From Aquanectria penicillioides (lineage: Eukaryota > Ascomycota > Sordariomycetes > Hypocreales > Nectriaceae), in contig PYIU01000005.1 of the NCBI GenBank assembly GCA_003415625.1, forward strand, positions 2,795,001 to 2,859,000: a stretch of 64,000 bases of DNA, read 5' to 3'. The notes under the pieces are model-generated. The model was not told the origin of the DNA, made no database searches, and saw only the letters and a list, made by a program, of their open reading frames with translations. Numbering within the stretch: position 1 is the stretch's first letter; every line of letters begins with the position of its first letter. A program made the position numbers and the translations under genes. This document shows positions 13,970-25,858 of this stretch, in pieces.

Positions 13970-14553
13970 ATTTAATAATACTCTATAGATCTTGCAATAG
14001 GCAGTGCTTCTATACTATTTTTAATAGAGGAAAAACTATATATATAAAATATTAAATAAAAACCCTTATATCCCTTACTTGCTAGCCCTTTATTTATCTC
14101 TATAGATTAAAATTAATTAAATACTAATTATACCTCTTATAGTTTAGTATATATTAACTACCTTTTTTTCTTGCTTTTGCTTATAATAACTATACTATCG
14201 ATTGGCCCTATAGAAATAGTATATTATTGTACCTAGGATTTATAGCTAGGGAAACTGCTAAGGATCTTACGCTTTAGTTGCGGCCTAGGTTTATTTAAGA
14301 GCCGTAAGGCTAGGCTCTTATAGGCCCCGCCCAAACCTATAGCCTTACTATTGTAGGTTAGGCTTGCCGGGATAATGCTTTAGATGCAGCTAAGTTTTTC
14401 GCTACTAGCTGTAGGCTAGGCTGCTTTTAAGTTCCCCTTGCCCTACCTAAATGGACCAATTTTAAGCAGGTAAAAAGAGATGCTTTAATAGGATTTAAAC
14501 CCACTCTCTTTACTTTAAGGGCTTTTAGGCAATAATCACTCTACTATAGGGGT
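13970..14553 (-). mobile_element. tRNA-headed SINE, copy 1
   Basis: This is a 584-bp retroposon on the minus strand. It is flanked by a direct repeat of 13 bp (TAATAGTCTATTT at 13957-13969 and 14558-14570), or 17 bp if one G/A difference is allowed (13953-13969 and 14554-14570). The 5' end on the minus strand starts CCCCTATAG. It carries an RNA polymerase III A box (TAGTAGAGTGA) and a B box altered by one C-to-T change (GGTTTAAATCC). The middle part (about 14210-14510) is nearly unmutated, while the 3' third is AT-rich. The last ~85 bp resemble the LINE 3' end. It matches SINE copy 2 along its whole length. Confidence 0.85.
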
Positions 14554-14570
14554 ATAATAATAGTCTATTT

Positions 14571-15010
14571 TACTAAAAAAATAACTTAAATAATATAAAG
14601 GAAAATAAAAAAAAGATAAAATTTAAGGTTAAAACTAAAGCTATTAATAGTAAAATAGGTTAAATAGATAATAATATACTTAATATAAAGTTTATATAAT
14701 TTAAAAATAAAAAGGTTAATAATAATATTAGCAATCTTTAATAATTAAATTGCTATAATATAGAGAAATATTCTTTAATTATACTTTTATAATTATAGCT
14801 ATACTATTTAATAATCTTATTAATTATATAAATATTAAAATTGCCTAAAATACAATTTTAGTATTTAATATATAATTAATTAAATAATAGAGTATTAATT
14901 TAATTTTTTTTTTAATTTATTTTAGTATTAATATTACCTCTTTATACTATACTTCTATAATAATAAAAGCCTTATAATAGCTATAATACACTTTACCTAT
15001 AATGCGCTTT
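14571..15010. repeat. AT-rich RIP-degraded sequence
   Basis: This is AT-rich sequence between SINE copy 1 and the 16-bp minisatellite. No gene or known motif was recognised. Confidence 0.4.
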
Positions 15011-15106
15011 ACTAATAATATACTTTACTAATAATATACTTTACTAATAATATACTTTATTAATAATATACTTTATTAATAATATACTTTATTAATAATA
15101 TACTTT
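15011..15106. repeat. 16-bp minisatellite, six copies
   Basis: Six head-to-tail copies of ACTAATAATATACTTT are present; the last three begin ATTAA instead of ACTAA, a single C-to-T change. A more divergent copy with a GCGC step lies just before it at about 14995-15010. Confidence 0.92.
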
Positions 15107-16576
15107 ATCTATAATAATACTTTAAAAGGTATATAGATTATATTAATTAATATTTATAAATTTAATATTTGCTTTTATAGAGAGTAAGACTTATAACCTT
15201 TATAAGGCTAAATATAAAGCCTATAATGCAATCTTACCTAAACTATTATATAGTTTTACTTACTTAAATAGATTAAGAAATAAAATAAGCAATAAATTAA
15301 GGGCCTTAACTATAAAACTATTAATAAAGTTACTTTTTTATAGCTAAAATAGCTAATAAAGAATAATTATACTACCCTTTAGAGCTTAAACTATAAAGGC
15401 AATAAACCTATTAAAGTATACTTTAGTTATAACCTTACTATTTATAGCTATAAGGTTTTAAAAGAAAAGTAATTTAATTAATAGTTTAATATTATTAAAA
15501 GAGTCTATTTATATACACTTAACTAAAAGCTAAAGTACATTAATAACCTTAATTTATTAATTAAATATACTATTTTATTAATTACTATTTAAAACCTTAA
15601 TTATTAGCTATATATATTCTATATTTAAATAGCAATTTTAATTATTACTAATCCTTACTTTAGTATTAAACTTTAGCAGTTCTTTTTATAGTAAAAGTTT
15701 TCTATTACTTTATTAACTATTAGCCTTTATAGATTAATTTTAGTTTTAGCAAAAGAATATTAATTTTAAATATTTTAAGTATTAATACTACTTAATATTG
15801 CTATTATAGGTTTATTTAATTATTAAGCTATATTTAATTAAAAGATTTATATTAAATACTTAAAATTAAATACTATTTATTTTAAGTCTTTATTATCTTT
15901 TTAATTTATTGCAATCTATAAAAGGTTTTATATAAAAGAATGGCTAATAAAATAAATACTTCTTTTCTTTAGAATATTACCTTTATTTATATTAAAAAGG
16001 TTATTAAACTTTTAAACTATAAGTAAATAGTAATACTGCTTAATAATAAATTAAACTATATATTTATTATTATCCCTAAAGTTTAGTCTTTTTTTAAAAG
16101 GGTAAAGATTCTAAAATAATTAATATTGCTAATAAAGCCTAAAGGAACTTTTAGTAAGATTAGATTTTAAGATATTTTAATAAAAGTTAAATCTTTTTTT
16201 AAAAAAGCTATAAAACCTATTGATAGTAGTGCTAATACTATTAAACCTAAACTAATAGCCCTATTAAGGTTTAAATACACTAACCCTATTTATAATAAGG
16301 CTAATTAAATATTAATAAAAAGGATTTAATCTATTAAGCTATATACTTTACCTAAAGGAAAAGAAATAGTAAAGGATTTATTTAATAAGCTTAAAGATAA
16401 TAATATTTTAGTAGCTGCACTATTTGCATTAAATTAAATAAAGAATGCTTTATTATTCTCTTTATTTTTTTACTTTTTTACTTTAGCTTTAGGATCTTTT
16501 ATTAGGTTTTACTACTTAATAAAAAAGGTAAATAGATTATTTAAGTAAATTAATAGCTTATAGTCTTTCTTTTATC
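15107..16576. repeat. AT-rich RIP-degraded sequence
   Basis: No protein motif, RNA gene or terminal repeat was recognised in this 1.5 kb. It is presumed to be a degraded transposon on composition only. Confidence 0.4.
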
Positions 16577-16651
16577 TTCTATTTTATTTTATTTTATTTT
16601 ATTCTGCCCTATTTTACCCTATTTTACTTTATTTTATTTTATTTTATTTTA
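16577..16651. repeat. Pentanucleotide (TTTTA)n tract with unmutated core
   Basis: This is a run of TTTTA-type units with a central stretch in which units read CCCTA/CTGCCC. The pure TTTTA units on either side could be mutated forms of C-containing units. Confidence 0.7.
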
Positions 16652-16774
16652 TCTTTTTTCTTTTAGCTTAATCTTTCCTTTTTAATTATTCTCTTTTAAA
16701 ATTATATTAAAACTATACTTCTTAAATAAATAGATAGAAAAAAAAATTTATTACTTAAAATTAATAGCTCTGCC

Positions 16775-16920
16775 TTTTGTATAATAGCTTTGCCCCTATG
16801 CCCTCTATCCTCTATATTAACTAATTATATCCTGCGCCCTTACCTCTACTAATGTAGTTCCTTAAGGCTTCTTCTAGCAGCAGTGAGCCCGCGTAGCGCC
16901 AGGCGAACGCTGCATTCCCC
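16775..16920. other. Small island of normal base composition
   Basis: About 145 bp with normal GC, including CpG-containing sequence near 16885-16915, lies between saturated AT-rich blocks. No frame or RNA structure was recognised. It is probably an unmutated end of an element whose other copies are outside the window. The open frame on the minus strand at 16920-17138 is a low-complexity hydrophobic string in AT-rich DNA and is not supported as a gene. Confidence 0.45.
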
Positions 16921-17289
16921 TATATATAACTATTATAAAGTACTTTATTAAATAGCATTATATTAGTTTTAAAAATATAATAGATTAATATAATAGAAAA
17001 TATAATATTAGCTATAATATATATAGCTAAATAAAGGTTATAAAAGCTTAATAATAAAATAATAGCTAAAGCTAAGCTAAATAAGCTTTTTTTATAAAGG
17101 GTTTTAAATAAAATATTAAAATAGCAATAAAGTAGCATTATAGCTATATAAAGTAAATATATATTGCTTAAAAAAAGTAAAGGTATTTTAAAAAATATAA
17201 CCTTTAAAAATTATTTATATAAAGTAAAGTATATAAATATTATTAATAGAAAAGGCATATAGGCTATACTAAATAGATTAAAAGAAATA

Positions 17290-17438
17290 AGGCTATAAAA
17301 AAGAGAAAGAAATAGATTATATAATATTTATATAATAATTTAAAAGCAATAAATAGTATGTTATAAGGATTAATAGAAAGAGAGCAAGAAGAGTGTGGGT
17401 TAGGGGTATAGAGACCTTTTGTTTTAAAAGGCATAATA
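17290..17438 (+). repeat. Mutated copy of the right end of the 32.2-32.7 kb insert
   Basis: The last ~70 bp (17368-17438) match 32602-32672 almost base for base, including GGGTTAGGGGTATA and the common end TTTTAAAAGGCATAATA. Upstream, to about 17310, the match continues if C/T and G/A changes are allowed. It then fades, and the hairpins and tandem repeat of the other copy are not visible here. Confidence 0.65.
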
Positions 17439-20400
17439 CTATAATCTTTTTTAAAATTCTCTTTTCCCTTTTTTAAATTTTTTTTACATGTTTTAATTAG
17501 CCTTTTAATCTTTTTCTTAAGTTTATTTCTCTTTCTTTTAAGAATTCTATTAAGAAATCTATTAATAATTCTATAACCCTATATATTTAATTCATATAAT
17601 TATATAGTACTATAAATTATATATTTATTTGAATAGGATAAAAATAAAAATAACTATTTAATGCTTTATTTTTATTAAAGGCCTTAAGAGACTTAAGAAA
17701 GATAATTAATATATATAAAATATAAATTATATTTTAATTAATTAAATCTTTTTTCCTTTACTATTTTAAGTATAAAAAAGATATAATAATCTATTATAAA
17801 ATAAATCTAAAAGATGCCTTACCTTTAATATTAATATATACTTTAATATTTTTAAATAACTATTATTAATAAAAAGTAAGACTATATTTAATTCTTTATA
17901 ATTAATATTATATACCCTTTTATACTTACTTAAGAATTAAATTAAAAGAATTAAAAAAATAATATCCATTATATTATATTAATGCTTTTATTCTATAATA
18001 AAATATTTAATATATATATATTTCCTTTATTAATTCTATATTTATAATTTTTTTACTTTTAGTTAATTATTTTCTTTACCTTTTTAATATTGCCTTATAA
18101 TTATATAGCTATAATAATAACTTTTTAATTAGCTAGCTTAATTTCTTTTTTATTAATATTATTATTACTTTTAAAAATTTAACACTTAAAATAGTAGCTC
18201 ATTTAAAATTTATTAATAAAGACCTTTAATGCTATAGCTTTATTAATCTCTTTACTTACCTTACTTTATAGTATAAAAATAAGCTATTCTATAAAGGCAT
18301 TTATACCTTTTAAGTTTTTATTCTTTTTTTAATAAAAAGATTAATATATTAAATATATTATATTAATATAATAAATTCCTTAAAATCCTTCTTTAAATTA
18401 AATATAGTATTATTTTATATTAATTAAATTATTAGCATTTTAAATTAGGCCTTTATAAAGAATCTATTTTTATTTATAAAAGATAATATTTTAATTATAC
18501 TTTTAGATTTATAAAAATAAAATCTAGCCCTATCTTTATTAAAATATTATAGTAATATATTTTATATACTTTTAATAAAATAAAGACCTTTATTTTTAAT
18601 AGATTTTATTTTAAATTATAATAATTATTAAAATAAAATAATCGTTATACTTAAAATTGCTAAAAATTAAAGATTAAAATTAATAATATTTTAATTAATA
18701 ATTCTATTTTTATTATTTTTAATTATGTTAAAGTATATTTCTATTACTTTAAAACTATTAACTTTAGTATTTATTATATTCTTAAAAAAACAATATATAT
18801 ATTGCCTTTTAATAAACCTATAACTTTTATACCTTTTTTTTTTATTATATAAATAGTTTTAATATATTAAATGTTAAATGAATTCTTAATTTAATTACTA
18901 TTTTATTAAATAGTATTCATAAAGAAGTAAAAATGCCTTTAAATCCTTCTATAATATTTAAATTAATAAACTATTTAAATAAAATTAATTAAATTAGCCT
19001 ATTTAAATATATATCCCTTATAGCTAATAAAACTTCCTTAATATTTAAAGGATACTTATTATATAATAGTATTTAATCTTTTTTTAATAGAGATTAATAT
19101 GAAAATAAAGAAATTAATAAGAATTAAACTATTAATTTAATATAGTTTATTAATTTAAAAGAGCTAAATTTATTTAATTAAACTATACTAGTAATTTTAC
19201 CTATATTAATTCTATTGCTTAAAATAGTAGCTATAATAGATTAAGCTAAATAAAGAAAAACTATAAAAAGGAAAAGGTTTTAAATATATATAATAATATT
19301 AAACTATTAAAATTAATTAAAAGAATAATAGTCTATAAGGCTTAAAATACCTTAAAAGTTTAAGACCTAATAAAAGGCCTATTATATATTATATATTTTA
19401 AAATACCTTTTTATCTTTATAATAGCTAATATAATTATATAATAACAATTATTATTATTATAATCTAATAATTACTATTTCTATAACCTTAATTAAGTTA
19501 GAATAAATTTAAGACCTATTTATAGATATATTATTATATTAGCTTATTTTTATAATTATAATTATTAACTTTTATTTCTAACTGTAAGTTCTTAAAAGGG
19601 CCATTATAATATAAAGAGAGCTAACTGCTTGCTAGAAGCAACGTTTATATTTCCTTTATTTTTAATAGATAGCCTATAAGAGCAAAAGCATAATAAATAC
19701 TTTTATTAAATTAAAGAAAATAATTTAATTAGCTCTTTATTAAAGCTAATAAAAGAAGCTTAATTTACCCTTTTAATTATATATTTAGTTATATTCTTTG
19801 TATTTATGAAAAAAAAAACCCTTTATAAAAAGGCTATTTATTAAAATGCTATACTATTTATTAAAATAGCTTTTTAGCTTTTATACTTAAATAAATAAAT
19901 ATTTATATAAAGATTAATTAATTATAGCTACAACCTTTTACTTTTAAAGCTATAAAAAAATAGGCTTATAAATTAAAATAGCTAAAGTAATAATAAATAG
20001 TTATTTAATGCTTAGCTATTATTAAGTATATATATATAAGCTTAATAAATATAGTTGTTTTATTAAAATTAAAGTATAATTAATAATTTATTGTAATTAA
20101 TAGCTAAAAGATAAATAAAATATTTATATAGCTAGTTTAGGTAAAATATCTTTTTAAACCTTTATAGCTTTAGCTAATTGCTTTAACTATAAGATATTAT
20201 AATATAATATAGTTAATGCCTTTATATATATAAATCTTAATAAAAATAGGTATATAAAAATATTAATTAAATACTAAAAACTTAATATTATTTTTAAGCT
20301 TTATAAGGCCTTATATAGCTTTAAGTAATTACCTTTTTTATAATAATAGTATTTTAAAAAAGACTTATATTTATTAGGCATTTATTAAGTATTAAATAAA

Positions 20401-21479
20401 AATTACTATTAGCTATATAAAGAAAAAGATTCTATATAAATAATTATATTTTTTATTATTTAAAGACTTTAAAAAGTAAAGCAATTAAATTAATTAAATC
20501 CCTTTAAAAACTTTATTATATTAAAGAGAGTAAATCCTTTTATTAATTTTTAAATATTAAAGTTTTTTAATTTATTTATATTAATAAGGTCTATTAACTG
20601 TTTATTAAATTTTTATTAAACATTAAGTATAAAACTTTAATAATCCTTAAAGAGCTCTTTTATTTAATAGTAATATAATTTTATAATTAATTAATCTATA
20701 TTAATAAAAGATTAAAACTATTATATATATTATAAGTATAATTTAATTAAATATTGCTTTTATAATACATAAACTAATATAATTTAATTAAAACTTAAGC
20801 CTTAAGTATTATAAAGCTATAAATTAAATCTTTTAGTATTTTTTATATATATATAGACTTTTTTATAATATAAAGTTAAGCTTAATAATAAAAATAATAA
20901 ACCTTTAATAGCTTTTAATATTGATTTTATTAATAATCTATTAAACTATTAAAGCTTATAAATATTTATTATAAATCTTTTAAATAAAATAATTTTTTAA
21001 AGAGCTAATAAATAAAATATAATAATAATATTAATAATAAAAATTAAATTATTAGCTTTATTATAAATAGCGAAAAAAGCCTTTTTTATAAGCTATTTTA
21101 TTTTATTTTTATATATTAATTTATATTTATTAATTATTTAATAAAAAGTTATTTCTTCTTTTTAAATAATTATTTAATATAATTATAAATAAACTATATA
21201 TTTAATTAAAAAAAAAGCTTATTTAATTATATATAAAGCTTTAATATATTAATATATATACTTATTAGCTTTATTAAAAAGTTATAAAAAACTAAATTAA
21301 TCTTATTTATACTTTATTAGCTTAATTATTAACTAAAAATTTTATTAAAAGCCTTTTATAAAAGGCCTTTAAGGCATTTATTTAATAGCTTAAGCTGATT
21401 AATCTTTTAATAAAATTAACTTAAAACTAAAAGTAAGAATTAAAAAAAGAAAAAAAAGCCTCTATAATTTTAAAAATTA
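17439..21479. repeat. AT-rich RIP-degraded sequence, family not recognised
   Basis: Four kilobases with no recognisable protein motif on either strand and no clear terminal repeats. Part of it (about 20.9-21.5 kb) probably belongs to the W family, whose recognisable end follows. Confidence 0.4.
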
Positions 21480-21742
21480 GCCTAAAAGCTATATCTTTAA
21501 GCTAAAAAGGTATATTAAATTAAAGGCATATTAAAACATTAATGCTTTAAAGAATTATATAAAAAATAAAGGGTTATTAAGATTAACTTAAAGAAGGCTT
21601 ATTAAGCCTTTACCTAGCTAGCTTATATTAATAAAAAAAGAAAAGCTAGACCTTTTTAACCTTAAGGGGCAAGAGCTAAAGGGAATAAATATATAATATA
21701 TATATATTTAAGGTAATTAATTAATTATATAAGCTATTTAAT
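21480..21742 (+). pseudogene. W family coding end, RIP-mutated copy
   Basis: This matches the reverse complement of 28745-28990. Both copies keep the same frame without gaps to a stop at the same place (near 21661 here). The translated end is rich in Lys and Arg. The frame has several in-frame stops from RIP. The protein is not recognised; a transposase C-terminus is one guess. Homology to the other copy stops at about 21742. Confidence 0.5.
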
Positions 21743-21756
21743 AGAACTAAACTAAT

Positions 21757-21955
21757 TATATAATTATATATATTGTTTTTATTTCTTTTAGCCTTATTTA
21801 ATTGCTTAGGCTTTAAAGAAGAGATAAGGCTATATTAAACTTAATAAAGCTAGATTATATTTATATAATTTTTATTTAATTATTTTAAGCTTTCTTTCTA
21901 TTATTTAAAGTATATATTAATATTCTTTTATATATATAATACCTTAAGTTTAATA
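21757..21955 (-). repeat. 199-bp terminal repeat unit, copy Z
   Basis: One of three copies of equal length (the others at 33228-33426 and 46372-46570), aligned without gaps and differing mainly by transitions. On the minus strand the ends read as RIP-altered TGTTAAACC...AATTATACA, which fits an LTR. Copy Z lacks the long internal region that adjoins the other two, so it is a solo or truncated copy. Confidence 0.7.
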
Positions 21956-22107
21956 TACTCTCTTAAATTTATTAAAATAGATTTATTATATTTTTATTTA
22001 TTATTTATTTATTAATTTTATATCTTATTTATAGCATTTTATTTTTAATTTATACTTTTATTTTACTTTTCTATTTATTGCCTTTTAATAGACTTATTTA
22101 TTTAATA
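21956..22107. repeat. AT-rich spacer between the 199-bp unit and LINE A
   Basis: This is AT-rich low-complexity sequence with (TTTA)-like runs leading into the LINE A tail. Nothing else was recognised. Confidence 0.4.
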
Positions 22108-22631
22108 TTTATTTATTTATTTATTAATACTTTATAGACCTATAAGGTAAATAGTGCTTTTATACTATATAAATAAAGGAAAAAACTATATTAATAGAAT
22201 AAAAACCTTTATTTAATATAATATTAAACTTAATATAGGTCCTCTATAGAAAAGCATTAAATTAAAAGTTAATTTAATGCTATTATTAAAATATTCTATT
22301 TATTTAATTATAGGGTTAATAAATAAAGTAAAAGTAAGGCCTATAATAGGCTTAAATTATCTATACTATAGGCCTATTATAAAGAGTAAAGCGCTAATTT
22401 AATACTAGCTAGTAGCTAGCTAGCTATTAGCTATTTAAGTATTACTATAATTATTTTTTAATCTTTATAAATATACTTATTTTTTTTTCTTTTTTTATAT
22501 ATCTTTATAAAAGCTTTTTTATTGCCTTTAAATATATACTTTATTAATATATTGCTTATATAAAATACTTAATTTATATAAATATTAATTGCTATTTTTA
22601 CTGCTATTTTATATTAATTATATATAACTAA

Positions 22632-22713
22632 AAATAATAACTATAATAATAATAATAATAACTATAATTATAACTATAATTATAATAATAATAACTATAA
22701 TTATAACTATAAT

Positions 22714-22753
<40 letters not shown>

Positions 22754-22755
22754 GT
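22632..22755. repeat. (AAT)n/(AACTAT)n microsatellite in the LINE A 3' region
   Basis: These are runs of AAT units mixed with AACTATAATTAT units. The equivalent place in the unmutated LINE D (40173-40290) is a GAC/GAT/AAC array, so this tract is best read as that array after RIP. Confidence 0.75.
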
Positions 22756-25273
22756 AATATATATTTAATATATCTATAAATAGCATTTTATATTAATATT
22801 AATAAATACTAAAATGCTAAGCTAGCTATATTAAGGCAAAGAGTGCTATATTAACCTTAAGGGCAATATAAAATCTACTTTATTCTATATGCATTATATA
22901 GATAGCAAAAAATAGAAAGAATAGTTTATATTAAAATTAAGCTAATATATAATCTTTCTCTTTTTTATTCTTTATAGCTATAAAAAACTAACTATTAATA
23001 AATGCTAAAGCTAATAGCTATATAGCTTATGCCTATATATATAAGCTATATAAGCTATTATTATATTTAATAAAGGTTAATACCTATATATTAATAGTAG
23101 CTTTATAAAAGGAGATAGCTATAATAAGTATAGCTTAATTTAGTTTTACTATAGATATATTGCTAATATAGATTATAAAAAGAGAAGCTTTAGCAGTTAA
23201 GGGCTAAGGCTACTTAAGCTAAAAGAAGGGCAATTTAAGTATACTTTTAAGCTATACTTATAGTTCTAACTATAGATTTTAATATTAATTAGCTCTATAA
23301 GCTAATTAATAGAGTTAATTATATAGCTATAGCTTTTAAAAGCTTAATAGCTATATTGCCTTTTTTAATTAAAAGGGCTAAAACTATTTAAAAATAAATA
23401 GTATTAAAAAGTAATAATAGCAATAAATAGAATTAGTTTTAATATAGATTTATATTAATTAATATTAATAATAAAAACTAAAGTTTAATATAATTTCTTA
23501 AGTAATAGCTTAAGCTTAAATAAAGCTAAAAGGAAATTAAAATAAAAGGGTCTTAAAAATAAAAAGAAAAATAATAAAGAAAATAGTAAAAAAAATAAAA
23601 TAGATCTTATATCTTTTAAAAAAAATATAGACTTAAAGTAAATAAAGTTATTAAAATAAATAGATATAAATTAAATGCAATAATAAATAAAAGTAAGGTT
23701 TAAAATTAAAATAAAGCTAAAGTAAAGATCTAGCTATTAAAGGGATAGGCTTTAGTATATTATTTATATAATAGGCTAGTTTTTTCTTCTTTTTAAAGGG
23801 GTTTTTTTTAAGTATATTAACTTCCCTTTTAATAAAGGGAATTAAAGCGCTTAAATAAAAGAGTTACTAAAAGGTAAGGGCAGTATAAAAATAAATATAT
23901 TTTAAATTAAATATAGCTTAATAGCTAGCTTATAGTATAGTATAATATATAAATAGGCTAGCTATTTAATAAAGCAGTATATAGCTTAAGCTTTAAATAG
24001 ATATTGCTTAAGCTTAAAGAGATTATAAAGTAAATTAAATAAAGTTTTCTTTTAGCTTAAATAAAGTAAGCAATATAATATAATATAGCTAATTATTTTA
24101 ATAATATTTTTATATTAATATTAAGATATATTTACTTTAAGGACTTTTTTTTAAAAAAGAAATCCTTAAAGTTTAATATATTTTATTTATATTTAAATAA
24201 ATAAAAGGCTTTTATACTCTTTAAGTCCTTTATATAAATAAATAGTTTTTTTTTTATATAAAATAAAAAGATTTTAATTATTTTTATTTTATTATTTATA
24301 TATTATTTATAAAACTTATATTTAGTTTATTTTTATTAATACTTTTAATTAATTAATATTTAATTTTTAATTAATTTTTAGTTTTTTTTATATTTTTTAT
24401 TAAAAAGTTAATTAATAAATTATTTTTTATATTTTTATATTAATTTATACTAAAGGCTATTATAATAATAATAATAAATTTAATATATTATTAATATAAT
24501 TATAAATTCTTTTTTTTAATTCTTTAGGCTTAAAGCTAATCTTAAAATTAAATAAATTATTTATTAAAGTATATATTAAATAAAGGGATTTTAAGCTTAC
24601 TTTTTAATAGTTTAATTAAAATAGCCTTATAGCCTTCTTTAATAATATAAAGGGCTTAAGTCTATTTAATAAATAAAGCTTTAATAATCCCTTTTAAATT
24701 ATTATTTCTATTTATTAAGAAATAGTATATATTAATGCTATAAGCAATTATAGATTTAATTATATATATATATATTATATAGGCAGCCTTAAGGCTTACT
24801 CTCTATATACTTACTATAAGGGCAGTAGAGGCCTACCTTTAGCGCTTAAGTTTTTCTTTAAGCTTAAAGATATATAGGCCTTAAAGTAGCTTTTTATATA
24901 GCTATAATTAAAAAAAATAATATAATTTTTATAGCTAAATTATATTATAAATAAAGGTTAATTAAACTTAATGCCTTTAATATTAATAAAAGAAATAAAA
25001 AAGCTAGATCTTAATAAATTTAAAGATTATACTATTTATAAAGGCTTAAAATATATATATTATTTATATAGCTTTAAGTTAAGCTTAAGTCTTTATTATA
25101 TCTTTTTTAAATATAAATATATTTATATTATTAATAAATTTAATTATTATAATTTTAAGGACTTTTTTAAATATTATATAAAGCCTTAATATAAATAAAA
25201 TAAAAAGAATAAAAAAAAATAGTAATCTTTATAGAACTTTAGCTTTAATACTATAAAGTTTAAAGGATTTATT

Positions 25274-25858
25274 TTATTTAATAATACTCTATAGATCTTG
25301 CAATAGGCAGTGCTTTTATACTGTTTTTAATAGAGAAAAAACTATATATATAAAATATTAAATAAAAACCCCTATATCCCTTACTTACTAGCCCCTTATT
25401 TATCTCTATAGATTAGAATTAATTAAACACTAATTATGCCTTTTATAGTTTAATATATATTAACTACCTTTTCTCCTATTTCTACTTATAATAACTATAC
25501 TATTAATTGGCCCTATAGAAATAGCATATTATTATACCTAAAATTTATAGCTAGGGAGACTGCTAAGAATCTTACGCTCTAGTTGCGGCCCAGGTTTATT
25601 TAAGAGCTATAGGGCTAGGCTCTTATAGGCCCCACCTAAACCTATAGCCTTACTATTATAGGTTAGGCTCGCTAAAATAACACTCTAGAAGCGGCTAAGT
25701 TTTTCGCTACTAGCTATAGGCTAGGCTGCTTTTAAGTTCCCCTTGCCCTACTCGAATGGACCAATCCTAAGCAGGTAAAAAGAGGTGCCTTAGTGGGATT
25801 TGAACCCACTCCCTTTATATTAAGGGCTTTTAGGCAGTAACCACTTTACTATAGGGGG
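25274..25858 (-). mobile_element. tRNA-headed SINE, copy 2, inserted in LINE A
   Basis: This is a 585-bp SINE with a perfect 14-bp target duplication, TTAAAGGATTTATT (25260-25273 and 25859-25872), taken from LINE sequence. Read on the minus strand it begins CCCCCTATAG. It has an A box TAGTAAAGTGG (25851-25841) and a B box GGTTCAAATCC (25806-25796) inside a T-arm-like stem GTGGG/CCCAC. The head is tRNA-like but does not fold as a full tRNA: the acceptor strands do not pair and the anticodon loop would have six bases. The first ~300 bp are almost unmutated and the remainder is AT-rich. The 3' end resembles the LINE 3' end. Confidence 0.9.

Noticed and set aside
14995..15106. CRISPR-like array
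   Set aside because: The repeats are contiguous 16-bp units with no spacers, so this is a minisatellite.
16920..17138. Small hydrophobic membrane protein on the minus strand
   Set aside because: It is low-complexity Leu/Ile sequence in saturated AT-rich DNA, with no motif or gene context.
24971..25189. A conserved 72-residue protein
   Set aside because: It is antisense to the LINE reverse transcriptase and stays open only because RIP does not create stops on that strand.
25786..25858. A functional tRNA gene
   Set aside because: A and B boxes and a T-arm-like stem are present, but the acceptor strands do not pair, the anticodon stem would close a six-base loop, and the segment is the head of a 585-bp retroposon with a target duplication.
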